13,585 bases of DNA from Acanthaster planci (GCF_001949145.1 NW_019091415.1:1709568-1723152); one strand, 5' to 3'. Counted from the stretch's first letter, positions 1 through 8,480 are shown. Notes: generated by a model not told the origin, from the sequence alone. A program made the numbers and translations.

Positions 1-109
1 ACAGAGACACAATATGAATTTAGTTTGAACTTCAGTCACGTGTACCATATTCTTTGAAGGTAATAAAAAAGTCCAAACTCCGCATCAAATAGTGCTGCAA
101 GTATGTGTC

Positions 110-1075
110 AAGGTTTCGGTTCGGTTCAGACACAGCTCAGAATTTTTTTGCGGCACTTCGGATGGGTTGGGGTTTGGACATGTACACACGTGTGCATGTA
201 AAATGCACACTGAGACATCGAAAGGCTCTCTGCGAACGTGTCGCATAGGCCAATATAGAGTTGCTATTGACATAGTAGGCCCAATTCATCGGAAATCACT
301 TTATTTTTACTCTCGTAGATTATGCAACAAGGTACCCAGAAACGATGACTTTACTCACCACTGACACTCCCAGAATAGCAAGAGCTATGGTCAATGTTTT
401 CTCTAGAGTGGGGAGTCCCTAATGAGATACTCACAGATCAAGTTCATGTCAGAACTAATGGAGGAGATAAGTAGGCTCTTATCAATACAGCGATTAACCA
501 CGACTCTGCACCACCCTAGTTGTAACGGACTCATAGAACGATTTAACAGCACTCTCAAATGCGTGCTGAAATGTTTATGCACTGACCATCCTTGTGATTG
601 GGATAGGTACCCTCAAACCACTTTTGTTTGCACACTGAGAAACCCCACAGGACAGCCTAGGATTTTCGCCATTCGAATGGCTGTACGGAAGGTCAGTTCG
701 CAGACCTACGGTATAAGGAACTTTGCACTAGCAAGGTAAAAAAACTCAAATATAAAAACTACCAATCATTATGTTCTTGAACTACGCAAATGCTTTGAGA
801 GTACGAGTGCAAGTTAACTCACCAAGAACTGACTAAAGCCACAGAAAATGCCAAGCGCTACTGCAATCACAAAGCACATTCTAGAACATTCAAGGGAGGT
901 GATTACGTACTAGTCTTATTGCCCACTGATAATAATAAACTCTTAGTGCAGTGGAAAGGACCACTCCGCATACTAGAGAGGTTTGGTAGTGTAGATTTTA
1001 GGATTGACTGTAATGGCGAGCCCAAGATTTTCCAAGCGAACTTGCTCAAGCAGTCCATCGTTAGACCCGAGATTA
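110..1075 (+). pseudogene. Integrase domain of Gypsy pol, frameshifted
   Basis: Integrase inserts retrotransposon cDNA into nuclear DNA. A damaged HHCC zinc-finger region lies at about 116-210. The core starts with AIDIVGP (catalytic Asp codon 269-271), continues after a frameshift near 310 with LVDYATRYPE, then after another near 415 with NEILTDQ (Asp 436-438), and after a third with HHPSCNGLIERFN (catalytic Glu 536-538). The last two acidic residues are about 100 nt apart, close to the D-x35-E spacing of the family. A further shift near 635 exposes ETPQDSLGFSPFEWLYGR, the usual segment after the core. The GPY/F-type module is at about 890-1065, with WKGPLRILERFGSVDFRI, where Leu replaces the usual Tyr or Phe. 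All three acidic residues survive, but at least four frameshifts exclude function. Confidence 0.85.
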
Positions 1076-1890
1076 AAATTGATCAAAACCTTGTCGAACA
1101 GAAGCCAGTCAGCAGCATACTTGAATGTGCAATTGTATCATTGATTGAATGCCAAGACGTGTTGCCCTATTAAAGTAGAACGTGACACTGACTATCCGAC
1201 TAATAATGAGGATGTCCTCACCTTTCCAGTATTAAAACCCAAAGAAACTATTGTTGATGGTAGAATTGGTACAAATGTAGACACCGAGCAAATAACACAA
1301 GTGAAACTCATTTTAGGTAATCACTGTGACGTTATGACAGATTTACCCAGCAGAAGTAATCTTTTTGAACACAACATTGAACTCAGTGCACAAGATCCGA
1401 TCCGTAGTAAACCCTACCCATTACCCTTCGCACTTAGGGAAACTATAAATACCAAAGTCGAAGAAATGTTGAAAATGGGTATTATTGAACCATTGAACTC
1501 TGCATACGCGTCACCCATTGTGCTGGTAAAGAAAAAGGACAGCATGAATCGGTTCTGTATTGATTTCAGGAAAATAAATAAAGTGACCATCATCGACGCA
1601 TAGTCCTTAATAAAAGGCTACTGGCAAATACCTCCTTCTGAAATGGACCGCAACAAAACTGTATTTCTCACACCCAAGGGTCTGTATCACTTCAAGTTCA
1701 TGCCATTCAGACTCATTAATGCACGGGCAACGTTCATGCAACTTATGCAAATACTACTTCACAGAATGAAAGATGTAGATAATGTCATAGATGATGTCTT
1801 TTTTATACACAAACTTGGGAAAACCATGTACAGCTACTTAAAGAATTACTTCTCTGACTACGTAAAGCGCACTTAACTGCGAAACCCAGC
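1076..1890 (+). pseudogene. Linker and reverse transcriptase of Gypsy pol, internal deletion
   Basis: Reverse transcriptase copies the element RNA into cDNA. The frame open from 1145 carries a linker, then the family N-terminal region (RSKPYPLPFALRETI, EEMLKMGIIEP), the block ASPIVLVKKKD (ending 1540) and CIDFRKINK (from 1556). A TAG at 1601-1603 follows, and the same frame resumes with KGYWQIP (1613-1633), FLTPKGLYHFKFMPF, and VIDD, whose paired aspartates (1790-1795) match the family Y-x-D-D box. Compared with the family, roughly 25 residues between DFRKIN and GYWQIP are missing, including the first catalytic Asp, whose place before KGYWQ reads S-L-I. So the enzyme is dead independently of the stop codon. 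After about 1840 the frame shifts. The protein lies directly behind integrase, with RNase H after it. Confidence 0.88.
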
Positions 1891-2345
1891 AAATGCATCA
1901 GTGGCATGGAAAAAGCCGAATTCCAAGGTTATGTAGTTGGGCAAGGCCAACTCACGCCGCAGAAAGAGAAGGTAGATAAAATTCATTCAGCTGTCCTACC
2001 TGAAACCAAGCGCTTTTCTTGGCCTAAGTGGATATTACAGACGTTTTATCCCAAATAATGCTGCAATTGCCGTCCTGCTTACCGATAAGATGATAAACAG
2101 AGAACCGAGCTGCATAAGATGGACACCTAGTGCAATACAGGCATTTAACACACTGAAATGTCTTCTATCCACCTATTCTGAATTTACCAGATTGTGCCAA
2201 ACCATTTGTGCTTAGGACCGATGCATTGGAGGTTGGTATTAATGTAAGAAGATGACAGCTATACATTCCCAGTTGCTTATGCCAGTCAAAAACTCCTCAC
2301 TCAAGAACATGCGTACTCGATTATGGAGGAGTAATCTTCTTTTTA
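1861..2345 (+). pseudogene. RT thumb/connection and partial RNase H of Gypsy pol
   Basis: Frame pieces continue the polyprotein. RKAHLTAKPSKCISGM followed by AEFQGYVVGQGQLTP matches the RT thumb region. After a frameshift near 2010 comes a piece reading FLGLSGYYRRFIPNNAA. The RNase H start is seen as KPFVLRTDALEVGI, with the first catalytic Asp at 2220-2222, then, after another shift, SYTFPVAYASQKLLTQEHAYSIMEE. RNase H degrades the RNA strand of the RNA/DNA hybrid during replication. Homology stops about 2335, so most of RNase H is missing; the next bases run into the purine tract at 2391. The shortness suggests a deletion between about 2340 and 2390. Confidence 0.8.
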
Positions 2346-2390
2346 TGCAGTTCAAAATTAGTTTAGGAATGTACAGGCGAAGTTTGATTT

Positions 2391-2560
2391 GAGGGGAGAT
2401 CTGACTCTGAACATAATAGATTGCTAAATGACTCGAGATATCTGGTGTGTTTTTTTTTTTCTCTTGTAAATTGTGTAAATACTATTAGTGTAAATATAAG
2501 TGTAACCGAGTGGTAGAAGGACTCAGTTAAACCTAAGTAAATAAATAAATAAAGACAGGG
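2391..2560 (+). repeat. Polypurine tract and possible 3' LTR remnant
   Basis: GAGGGGAGA at 2391-2399 sits where a plus-strand priming polypurine tract is expected, just behind the RNase H remnant. The following ~160 bp contain a T11 run (2450-2460) and a TAAA-rich stretch near 2536-2555. No second copy of an LTR is in the window, so the LTR boundaries cannot be set; this assignment is inferred from position. Confidence 0.35.
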
Positions 2561-3640
2561 AATTCTACATTCAGTATTTTATGTACAATTTGTACAACGC
2601 CTCACAGTGTAACAGAATTTATATTTATACAAATAAAAAAACCGACAGTCAATGATATCAACCTGTAATAGATACCAAAAAGAAAATTAATTATTAAACA
2701 CACAATTTACTTTCACATTTTGATTTATTAATTTGAGTTCATTTTACAAGCGAGTTCACAGTTTAGAATATCTTCCAAGATACAAAATTGTTTGTTTCAT
2801 GCATCAAATATGTTCATCATAGGATGTGACACTGTAACATATCTTGTTAAATATGTGTACTTTATTAAGTTAATCCACAAGATACGCTTATTTTCCAATA
2901 CAGTCCAACATATAAAGAAAGCGCTGTTAATACAAGGTCATATTTACAACATGAACAATTTTAGGTCCCAATTCTTCCTATTTCTTGCTTTCCATTACTG
3001 GTAATAGAAAGTAACTATTATAGCAAGGTACCGTACATGCGTATTTTATAAAATCCTAGAAACCGTGTTATGACAGTTCCCTTTATGATTCTCATGGCTT
3101 ATAAAAAATAATAGACAGTGTACGAGTATATCAGACCTACCAACAGCGTATAGCTGGCAGTATGTAGAGAACTGCTACCCTTTAGGTGTGAGGAACCCAA
3201 AGAATTGCTGTAAAAATACAAAAAATATTTATGAAAATATGCGTAGATTCATGTAAGTAGAGGGCATTTTGAACAACCTGTTACAAAATTTATAATCACA
3301 AATTCGCTCAATCGGAAGCTTCCACTTCCCATGGATTCAAGTTCTCTTAATTTAATCTTATGGTTCTTTGTATTATCTCTTATGAACAGTAATAAGTTGC
3401 AAAGACCTTAATATCTTTCCCAAAAATACATGCACATTTACAGAACAAAATTTCCCCCAAAACGGACGTTAATGTCTTCCTCAAGGAACATTTATATCTG
3501 TAGAACAAAAACAGACAATATTGGAAACACCAATACTAAGTCATCTGCCATTTAAGAACGTGTAAACGGACTTACCATGCAGCATCCCCTGACCCGTGCC
3601 AATCACTAATGCTGTATGCACCAAGGCAAATAGATGTAGC
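2561..3640. other. AT-rich stretch without recognisable genes
   Basis: Only short chance open frames occur here, none with a recognisable motif. A 15-base odd palindrome, TGTACAATTTGTACA, lies near 2583-2597. Several TTTATT words would be AATAAA on the - strand, so a 3' untranslated region of a - strand gene is possible but unsupported. Confidence 0.5.
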
Positions 3641-3676
3641 TACATATATGTTTCATCCGATGTAACAATATGTACC

Positions 3677-3715
3677 GTAGCAGTAAGTAGCAGTACAGTA
3701 GCGGTACAGTAGCAG
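3677..3715. repeat. Short minisatellite, GTAGCAGTACA units
   Basis: Four tandem units of 10-11 bp (last partial): GTAGCAGTAA, GTAGCAGTACA, GTAGCGGTACA, GTAGCAG. Units differ by single changes. No coding role is seen. Confidence 0.8.
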
Positions 3716-3755
3716 AAAGTGATGTTAAGGCGATGAGGCTCTGAAGCAGAGTGAT

Positions 3756-3940
3756 CTTGTATTGAGTAGCGCATTTGCGATGTTTCTGCCCACTCTACAG
3801 GGTGGGGTGAATCACAAAAGCTTTTCATACTAGTGAAAAAATGCAGGGCAAAAACAATACACTGTTCAGATCACTATTGCCAGATGCTGGCATACACATG
3901 TATGGCTCGGTAGATATGCAAATGCGCTACTCAATACAAG
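3756..3940. repeat. Perfect 23-bp inverted repeat with 139-nt spacer
   Basis: The arms at 3756-3778 and 3918-3940 are exact reverse complements over 23 bases; the left arm begins CTTGTATTGAGTAGC. Similarity does not clearly extend outward or inward, and the immediate flanks (GTGAT and AAAGT) are not a target-site duplication. It could be a small palindromic element, the ends of a MITE of about 185 bp, or a recent inverted duplication. The perfect match contrasts with the decay of neighbouring elements. Confidence 0.9.
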
Positions 3941-4169
3941 AAAGTCACAGAGTGCACTACACAGTATTGTTGCCAGCTATTTTTATCAAGTGTGTAAAAT
4001 GAAGGTTTAAGAGAGAGGGCACTCCACAACACAAGGCTGCATCTTTTTATGTTAACTAGTGCAAATCTGTTCTTGAGGTACCGGGCACATGTATAGAAAG
4101 AAGAATTCTGTTGTCTGAAAGTGAATAAGGAATGTTGAAGAAGTGGAGGGGACCAGGTGACAAGAATAG

Positions 4170-4764
4170 TCTACTGGTCACACTTGTACGTGTGGCAGAG
4201 CAGGAAGATAGGTCTGTAACTCTTTGGGCTGGCTAGGTCTTTGCCTGGTTTGAGTAAAGCGACTACTCTGGACTTCCTCCACAACTTTGGGATGGTATTG
4301 TCAAATACACATTTGTTCAGCATGTCGAGCAGCCACTGGAGTGCAACTGGCCCAAGATGTTTGATCTGCTCACAGATTTGCTCATCAATTCCAGCTGCCT
4401 TGTTACGCGTTATTGCTTTGATAGTACCACATAGATTATTCATGCTGAAAGGTCTTGTAAAGTCAGATAACCCTTGTGAAGCTGTCCCAGCATTAATGGA
4501 GAGCTTGGCTGTTCTTGTTTTCCAGATTTTCCTGATGTTGTGGGTCATATCAATTGATTGAATGAATTCTTGCCACTTTCTTCGTCTGCTTTCCATAATG
4601 GCAGTGGTCAAGTTTTCCCCACATCCAAGTGTCGGCACTGAAATGGTCAGTCTGAAAGCGCCTTTGGATATTTTTCCTGGATGACTGCCTGATCAACTCT
4701 ACAAAGGTGTCATAATGAGTAGGAAGGGCAGGAAGGTCCTGAAGATATGAATCCAGGTCTACGG
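4170..4764 (-). pseudogene. LINE linker and N-terminal reverse transcriptase
   Basis: After a shift near 4780, - strand frames give AVDLDSYLQDLPALPTHYD and IQRRFQTDHFSADTW, then after another shift near 4620 MESRRRKWQEFIQSIDMTHN, the linker before the RT. The RT start is clear: NKAAGIDEQICEQIKHLGP (normally K-A-x-G-x-D), TIPKLWRKSRVVALLKPGKD and SPKSYRPIFLLCHTYK, which match RT blocks 1-2a of LINEs. A stop (TAG) follows three codons after the homology ends, at CDQ. The catalytic F/Y-A-D-D block would have been further downstream and is absent. Confidence 0.85.
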
Positions 4765-5490
4765 CAAACTGTTCCCAGTTTTTTCCTCAGGTTGAAACAT
4801 TGGCGAAAGGGAACTTTAAGAGGTATGAGGGCTGCATTCACCTTGAGCCCAATTAGTCGAAGCACAACCTTCTCACATTGATGAGCAATGCTGTTTGATA
4901 CAAACACCTGCTCAGGGTTATAACCACGTCTCCATCTACAGCTGCTGAAGGAGAAGGGAAGTTTAGCATCATGGATGAGTGACATCTGGTTTGCATCTGA
5001 CCAGTTCTCCACAAGTTCGCCGTCTTCGTTGGTTTGTCCATATCCCTAGATGATATTATGGCTGTTGAAATCACCAATAGCTACATTAACTCGGCCATCA
5101 GTGACTTCTCAATGTAGGCAGAATGTCTGAGTTGGAGGTTTATAGATGGAGCTTACAGAAACCCCCATAAGCTTGATGGTCAGGACTTCAATGTTGTTCC
5201 TGTCTGATATAGAAGACTCATCCACAAGCAGACCTTTACGTGCAAAAATTGCACTGCCCTACTGGTCATGTGGTATTTCAGCTGCAAGGGTCATACCAGG
5301 GATGCATGGATGAATACGTGAAGGCCCACAACGTGTCTCCTGTAGACAGAGTATGTCACAATTTTTTTTTTTTTTTTATACACAGCTCAGCCAGGAGATA
5401 TTGCTTGGCGCTTGCAACACCTTCAGTGTTGGATGAGAAGATACACAGGGCCGGCCCTGATAAGGACCCATGTTGATGACACTGAGGTGC
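4765..5490 (-). pseudogene. LINE APE-type endonuclease domain, stops and one frameshift
   Basis: The endonuclease nicks target DNA to prime reverse transcription. In order on the - strand are GPALCIFSSNTEGVASAK (about 5460-5405), LLAELCIK, then an A16 run (T16 at 5362-5377), then CDILCLQETRCGP with the catalytic Glu of the QET motif. Further on come PGMTLAAEIPHDQ, a stop, GSAIFARKG, VSVSSIYKPP and, after a second stop, AIGDFNSHNII with the catalytic Asp and Asn. ENWSDANQMSLIHDAKLPF and VFVSNSIAHQCEKVVL complete the domain. One frame runs from about 5360 to 4770 with only three in-frame stops. The frames before and after the A run are out of register by one base. The final H-R-P-I type catalytic motif appears deleted after VVL. 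Confidence 0.85.
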
Positions 5491-5550
5491 ATCAACATCA
5501 AGGGTTGTTGGTAACCATGAGGACTTTGCAGAATCAAAATTACATGTATA

Positions 5551-5570
5551 CAGTAAAATCTCAATAACTC
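5551..5570 (+). repeat. Left terminal inverted repeat of the Tigger-like element
   Basis: Starts CAGTAAAATCTC immediately after TA; 18 of 20 bases match the right end in inverted orientation. Confidence 0.8.
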
Positions 5571-6729
5571 ATAGTCAGTTAACTCAAAACTCCACTCAAC
5601 TCTAAGAATAACTAATTCCCACCGAAAGAATAGGCTTTTATGTACAAAAATATATCTGTAACTCGAATTGCTCGCGTTGTGGGATTCGTTTACCTTGAAG
5701 ATATTATGTAGCAGATCCAAAAGAAACCGCTGCCAAAAAACTTCCAGAAAGTGTAAACAGAACGCGTGTCTAGTTATTTATCATTTCTGACATGCACACT
5801 TCGTCTCTTCACACCGGAACTCTTGCAAGCGCTACAATGATGATCAATCTAGACACGTAACCACACCGTGACCACAAAATCCGACTTGCAGGAATTGGCC
5901 CAATTGTTACCGTGGGCCCATTGTAGCCAGTACGTCAGCAGGCCAACTGATGGCTCTGTGCAGTGGCTGCAGCAGTGCATTGGAGATCTTTGTGTAAGCC
6001 ACACGCGCCGCACGTACGGAAGTTAAGTCTGGCCCAATGGTCTGGCCCAACTGCTTGCACTCGCCTGTGCGATGGCTGCCCAATTAGAGCCACAAACCAC
6101 AGCATGCTCATGCGCAGTGGACCAACCACGTGACTGCAATGCAGAGCTTTTGCATAGCCAAATCTCACTCCCAAGAAATAAACAAAAGTTTGAAAATAAA
6201 GAATGAAGAACAAAAAATAAAAACAGACACCAATAGCATTTTTGTTTTTACGAAATTTTATTGAAGCACAAAAAGGTGCACCCTCATGTGATGAAAAAAG
6301 TCGTCTGACTCATCGGTAAACCCTGCCCGAGTACACATGTGCAAGGCGCTGCGTTGCGGTGCAGTTTCAGAAATGGGACCACCACTATGCATCACACATG
6401 CACAACGCATAAGAAAGATTTGCCATACAAAGGTACACAGTTTAAATGATCTACAGTACTTGTAATGTGTTATTTGTTAGCCTATTGACAACAAAAATCC
6501 TCCGCAAAAATGTCTTTCTATGAACACAAAATTGTGACACCAAAGTATAAAATAACCACAATGTCATTTCAAAAGTCATCAGAGGGAGATTTACGGTAAC
6601 TGTGCGTCAGTGCGTAGGCATATGTTATGATACACATCGTAATAATGACTTAACTTCAAAAGAAATCGGGACCTTCTTTTAACTCGAATTTCGGATTACT
6701 CGAATTTTTTGTCCATTCCCCAGAGATTC

Positions 6730-6749
6730 GAGGTATCGAGATTTTACTG
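6730..6749 (-). repeat. Right terminal inverted repeat of the Tigger-like element
   Basis: Ends ...GAGATTTTACTG followed by TA at 6750-6751; the reverse complement matches the left end apart from two substitutions. Confidence 0.8.
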
Positions 6750-6751
6750 TA

Positions 6752-6900
6752 CCAGTAAAAAGGCTTGTGTAGTGTGGTAGAAAGATTAGCAGGAGTGAGT
6801 TCCTGACAGGGACCGTGGCATGAACTCTCCTACTGTCCCCTCTACTTGAGGTACAAATGTTACATAAAAAATCACTAATTATAAGGATGAACAAAGAAAT
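6752..6900 (-). repeat. Probable SINE body downstream of the tRNA-like head
   Basis: On the - strand, the sequence after the tRNA-like head continues for about 150 bp to the TA at the Tigger-like element. It has no open frame with a motif and no clear A-rich tail. Its assignment to the SINE rests on position only; the tail may have been lost. Confidence 0.3.
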
Positions 6901-6973
6901 TGACTGGAGCAAGATTTGAACCTGTGACCTTTGGAATACCGTACCAGTGCTCTACCAACTGAGATACCCAGCC
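6901..6973 (-). repeat. tRNA-derived SINE head (73-nt tRNA-like sequence)
   Basis: Read on the - strand, the 73 bases align to tRNA numbering without gaps. Positions 1-7 (GGCTGGG) pair with 66-72 (TCCAGTC) at all seven places with two G-T pairs; T8, A14, G18-G19, A21, TTC at 54-56 and A58 are present. The A box (TATCTCAGTTGG) and B box (GGTTCAAATCT) of a pol III promoter are recognisable. The anticodon arm pairs at only 3 of 5 positions, base 33 is C instead of T, and pairs 10-25 and 49-65 are broken. This fits the head of a tRNA-derived SINE or a tRNA pseudogene, not a working tRNA. The SINE body would run down to about 6752, directly against the Tigger-like element. Confidence 0.7.
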
Positions 6974-7268
6974 TTATGTCGGTGGCTTTTCCCATTTGTC
7001 AATATCTCTAAAAAAATCACTACTTAGAGGTGTGATTAACAGTGTGCTACATGTATGGAATAAAGGAGAGGTAACTTGCTACAGTGCATTAAGGGATGAA
7101 GTTTCCTAACTTGACTTAAATGCACCTGTTAAGAACACAAAAATTTGGGAGTTTTTGTCACATGCAATTTAGCATCAGAATTCACATGTGTAGGGGAATG
7201 TATTTGTAGAGGGCTCTCTGTGAGGAGAGGAAAGGGAAAACATGTATACGAGTATATGTAGACACATT

Positions 7269-7347
7269 CCGAAATTTGTATCCTTGTGGAGATATGGCTT
7301 TGTTCTTCAGTACCTGTTTCGAAATCTGGTGCCTTGTGGAGACCAGG
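7269..7347. repeat. Two direct repeats with 50-bp spacing
   Basis: The 29-base segments at 7269-7297 and 7319-7347 share CGAAA, then T-x-TG, then the 11-base core CCTTGTGGAGA at the same offset (50 bp). The rest has diverged. Confidence 0.7.
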
Positions 7348-7375
7348 AGAATGGGTTGAATAGGTCTCCACAGGG
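7332..7375. repeat. Hairpin, 13-bp stem and 18-nt loop
   Basis: CCTTGTGGAGACC (7332-7344) can pair with GGTCTCCACAGGG (7363-7375), all positions pairing with one G-T, around an 18-nt loop. The left arm is the second copy of the 50-bp-spaced repeat, so the hairpin probably arose from an inverted third copy of the same motif. Confidence 0.7.
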
Positions 7376-7657
7376 AATTTCTAAAGGTGTCTAGTTATCC
7401 ACAAAGATTTCACAAAACTGATATTTGGAAATTGCTCAAAAAGGAGACATTTTAATGTGTAAGAATCTGTTGCAAAATGAAGTGTTTCATATAAGGCACA
7501 TTCGGTTGAAATTTCAGTCCAGGAGAGTGATTTATGTTGAAATGGGAGCATTTTGAAACTCTGTTTCACACGCGACCGTATTAGTTAGGCCGTGTGGATG
7601 TGCTTGTGTGTGGGTGAGTTTGTTTCTGCATTCAATTGGGGACCCTGAACAATAGAG

Positions 7658-7693
7658 GACAATAAGGTCCCGATTGACAGAAGGTCCCAGTTT
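7658..7693. repeat. Tandem duplication of an 18-bp unit
   Basis: GACAATAAGGTCCCGATT (7658-7675) is followed directly by GACAGAAGGTCCCAGTTT (7676-7693), and a third GACAA starts at 7694. The two units match at 14 of 18 positions. Confidence 0.75.
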
Positions 7694-8070
7694 GACAACC
7701 GTGTATAAAACATATGGGGGGTCTTCTAAAAAAGTTAGAGTACAAACAAAAGAGGAACAATAGGGGGTCTCCAGTTGCAGGCAAATACTCACATGTGTGG
7801 GTGGGCTTGTATGGCTTTACAACAGATTACATTATACTGAGTCTTGCAGTGGGAACAAAGGGTTTTTCTGTTGACAATGAAGAACAGGTGATAAACTGTA
7901 GTTGAAAAGTGGCTACAATGTGCTGAGAGAAGGTTTGCGAGTACACCATGTGATATCATTGTGGGGACAGTTTCTTGTTCAAGAGATATGTGGCTTATAC
8001 AACTTAAATGAGAACCCAGAAATGTTTGGGGTCACTATGATACTTATCTCTTCTACTGGATCCTAGATTT

Positions 8071-8115
8071 GAATGCAGTTTCCTTAGAATGCAGTTTCCT
8101 TAGAATGCAGTTTCC
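8071..8115. repeat. Tandem repeat, 16-bp unit, 2.8 copies
   Basis: GAATGCAGTTTCCTTA occurs at 8071-8086 and 8087-8102 without a mismatch, and the first 13 bases again at 8103-8115. Perfect copies indicate recent expansion. Confidence 0.92.
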
Positions 8116-8409
8116 AATATATTCTCCAACACAAGTGTCTGAAATTGGCTTCCAAATTTCAAAAGCTTGTGAAATGAGAACAGAGAATGGTTATCAAGTT
8201 GCATTGCCTGATGACCGCAAAAAAGTGAAAATAAAGAAAAAAAATGGACACCATTTTTATTATAGTCTGTCATAAATTTTCTTTCTTCTTCCTGTACGCA
8301 ACCTATATTTCACCTACATGTATAATAAATTCATCACAAAAAGAAAGTATCCAATTTTTTTGTGGGACCCTGCATTTACATGTAAGTCACAGAATCCAAC
8401 AGAAAATAA

Positions 8410-8480
8410 ACAACTGGGATTGAACTGGGATCTATGTCCTTTCGTATTCAGATGACCACTGCTTTATTTTATCAATATTG
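8410..8480 (-). repeat. Degraded tRNA-like (SINE) remnant
   Basis: The - strand contains GCAGTGG near the expected D-arm/anticodon junction, GAAAGGACAT in the variable region, and CCCAGTTCAATCCC, a B-box/T-arm sequence. The order and spacing resemble the tRNA-like head at 6901-6973 (there GCACTGG, AAAGGTCAC, AGGTTCAAATC). The D-arm and acceptor stem are no longer recognisable. Confidence 0.4.

Larger units (their letters stand above)
1..2400 (+). mobile_element. Ty3/Gypsy LTR retrotransposon, Gmr1-like domain order, decayed and 5'-incomplete in window
   Basis: Translated pieces in all three + frames give, in order, an integrase zinc-finger remnant, integrase core, GPY/F-type C-terminal domain, a linker, reverse transcriptase, and the start of RNase H, ending in a purine-rich tract (GAGGGGAGA, 2391-2399) like those that precede a 3' LTR. 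In most Ty3/Gypsy elements integrase comes last; integrase ahead of RT is known in the Gmr1-like group named after a cod element. Gag and protease would lie upstream of the window and are not seen. Several frameshifts and stops and at least one conserved-block deletion show that this copy is dead. A chimera of two elements is the main alternative, but the linker between GPY/F and RT shows no break. The first ~110 bases have no recognisable coding content and may be element or flank. Confidence 0.85.
4170..5505 (-). mobile_element. Non-LTR retrotransposon (LINE), Jockey/I-like, decayed, truncated in RT
   Basis: Read on the - strand, the segment encodes an APE-type endonuclease, a linker, and the N-terminal part of a LINE reverse transcriptase. 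Homology starts about 5505-5460 with ALCIFSSNTEGVASAK and ends near 4186 at SYRPIFLLCHTYK. LINEs insert by endonuclease nicking and target-primed reverse transcription and are usually shortened at the 5' end. Here the 3' two thirds of the RT, the 3' UTR and the tail are missing, so a later deletion or rearrangement removed them. The clade name is uncertain; the text resembles Jockey-group elements. Confidence 0.85.
5551..6749. mobile_element. Non-autonomous pogo/Tigger-like (Tc1/mariner) element, 1199 bp
   Basis: The ends are inverted repeats: CAGTAAAATCTCAATAACTC at 5551-5570, and the reverse complement of 6730-6749 reads CAGTAAAATCTCGATACCTC (18 of 20 match). TA lies directly outside both ends (5549-5550 and 6750-6751), the target duplication of Tc1/mariner elements. 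CAG-starting ends of this type are typical of the pogo/Tigger group. Further AACTCGAATT words occur near both ends (5657-5666 and 6682-6691). The interior has no convincing transposase; the best open frame (5935-6213, - strand) shows no DDE or helix-turn-helix motif I recognise. It would depend on a transposase supplied elsewhere. Confidence 0.78.

Noticed and set aside
2792-3004. 70-codon + strand open frame
   Set aside because: AT-rich, hydrophobic by composition, no motif; consistent with chance.
4241-4561. 106-codon + strand open frame
   Set aside because: It is the antisense shadow of the LINE reverse transcriptase on the - strand.
6901-6973. Functional tRNA gene
   Set aside because: C33 instead of T33, two unpaired positions in the anticodon stem, and broken pairs in the D and T stems argue against a working tRNA despite the correct length.
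8069-8275. Open frame of 68 codons on the + strand
   Set aside because: It starts in the perfect 16-bp tandem repeat and ends in an A-rich lysine run; no motif and no convincing splice sites.
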